Below, one piece after another: positions 5,442 through 5,746 of a DNA stretch of 5,746 nt. The notes under the pieces are model-generated. The model did no database searches, had not been told where the DNA came from, and worked only from the letters and a program-made list of their open reading frames with translations. Location: the NCBI GenBank assembly GCA_900546455.1, contig URCS01000095.1:1-5746 (forward strand). Reading direction: 5' to 3'. The stretch is from an uncultured Collinsella sp. (lineage in GTDB: Bacteria > Actinomycetota > Coriobacteriia > Coriobacteriales > Coriobacteriaceae). Each line of letters starts with the position of its first letter. Position 1 is the stretch's first letter. A program made the position numbers and the translations under genes.

Positions 5442-5746
5442 TGGCGCAGAGCTTCGATTCCCTTACCGCCGCCCAGATCGCCGCGGGCGTTGCCGCCGGC
5501 GACTTTACCGCTACCGAGGTGGCCCAGGCCTCCCTTGCCGCCATCGAGGCGCACGAGGGCGGGGTCCAGGCATTCCTGCAGGTGGCGCCCGAGCTTGCGC
5601 TCGAGGCCGCTGCGCGCGTGGATGCCGACCGTGCCGCAGGCAAGCCGCTGCCCCCGCTCGCGGGCGTGCCGCTGGCCATCAAGGACAACATGAACCTCGT
5701 GGGCACGCGCACCACCTGTGCTTCCCGCATGCTCGAGAACTACCAG
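5441..5746 (+). CDS. gatA: Aspartyl/glutamyl-tRNA amidotransferase subunit A, 5' part (cut by window end)
   Basis: GatA is the catalytic glutaminase subunit of GatCAB; it releases ammonia from glutamine for transamidation of mischarged tRNA. Only 102 of the usual 480-490 or so residues are present. The start overlaps the gatC stop (TAATG) with purine-rich GAGGGGGAG ahead of it. Visible family features are SLTAAQIAAGVAAGDFTATE near the start, an Ala-rich helix LEAAARVDADRAAG (about 54-67), and LAGVPLAIKDNMNLVG with K81, expected to be the catalytic lysine of the amidase-signature Ser-cisSer-Lys triad. The TTCASRMLENY after it is also typical. The two serines lie beyond the window. The frame is open to the last base. 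Confidence 0.95.
   Translation, partial: MAQSFDSLTAAQIAAGVAAGDFTATEVAQASLAAIEAHEGGVQAFLQVAPELALEAAARVDADRAAGKPLPPLAGVPLAIKDNMNLVGTRTTCASRMLENYQ

Noticed and set aside
1..5746. CRISPR array, insertion-sequence transposase or rRNA
   Set aside because: No regularly spaced identical repeats, transposase-like protein or rRNA-like sequence is visible on either strand.

Overview
The window looks like a chromosomal segment of a high-GC, Gram-positive actinobacterium of the Coriobacteriia, most likely Collinsella or a close relative. I infer this from the style of the LPXTG-type pilin and class C sortase, from the GatC sequence, and from the GC-rich codon use. No database search was possible, so the genus is recognition and not proof. 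All six protein-coding genes I accept lie on the + strand.

Layout. Positions 2-247 are the 3' end of a cell-wall-anchored surface protein with an MPSTG sorting signal. It is followed by a complete 586-residue LPLTG backbone-type pilin (356-2116), which ends in a strong intrinsic terminator (2218-2255). Next come a 49-residue membrane peptide with a polybasic tail (2423-2572) and its own hairpin terminator. An AT-rich spacer (2602-2798) follows, holding two large dyads and a TATAAT box. A 322-residue winged-helix-type DNA-binding protein of unknown role (2799-3767) comes next, then a class C pilin-polymerising sortase (3890-4825). The intergenic region 4826-5129 carries two REP-like palindromes, a 21-bp-phased degenerate repeat and a promoter. 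The window ends with the housekeeping pair gatC (5130-5441) and the 5' part of gatA (from 5441), which overlap by one base.

How the parts work together. The MPSTG protein and the LPLTG pilin are plausible substrates of the class C sortase, which would cleave the sorting signal and join pilins covalently into a sortase-assembled pilus. The usual compact pilin-sortase operon is interrupted here: about 1.77 kb containing a terminator, a small membrane-protein gene, a second terminator and an apparently autonomous regulator gene sits between pilin and sortase. GatC and GatA belong to the GatCAB amidotransferase, which makes Gln-tRNA(Gln) and/or Asn-tRNA(Asn), and have no functional link to the pilus.

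The least explained part is 2256-3889. It contains the 49-residue peptide, a 30-bp imperfect palindrome that could be an operator, and the uncharacterised wHTH protein. I cannot show that this is a new system, but it is the part most worth following up.
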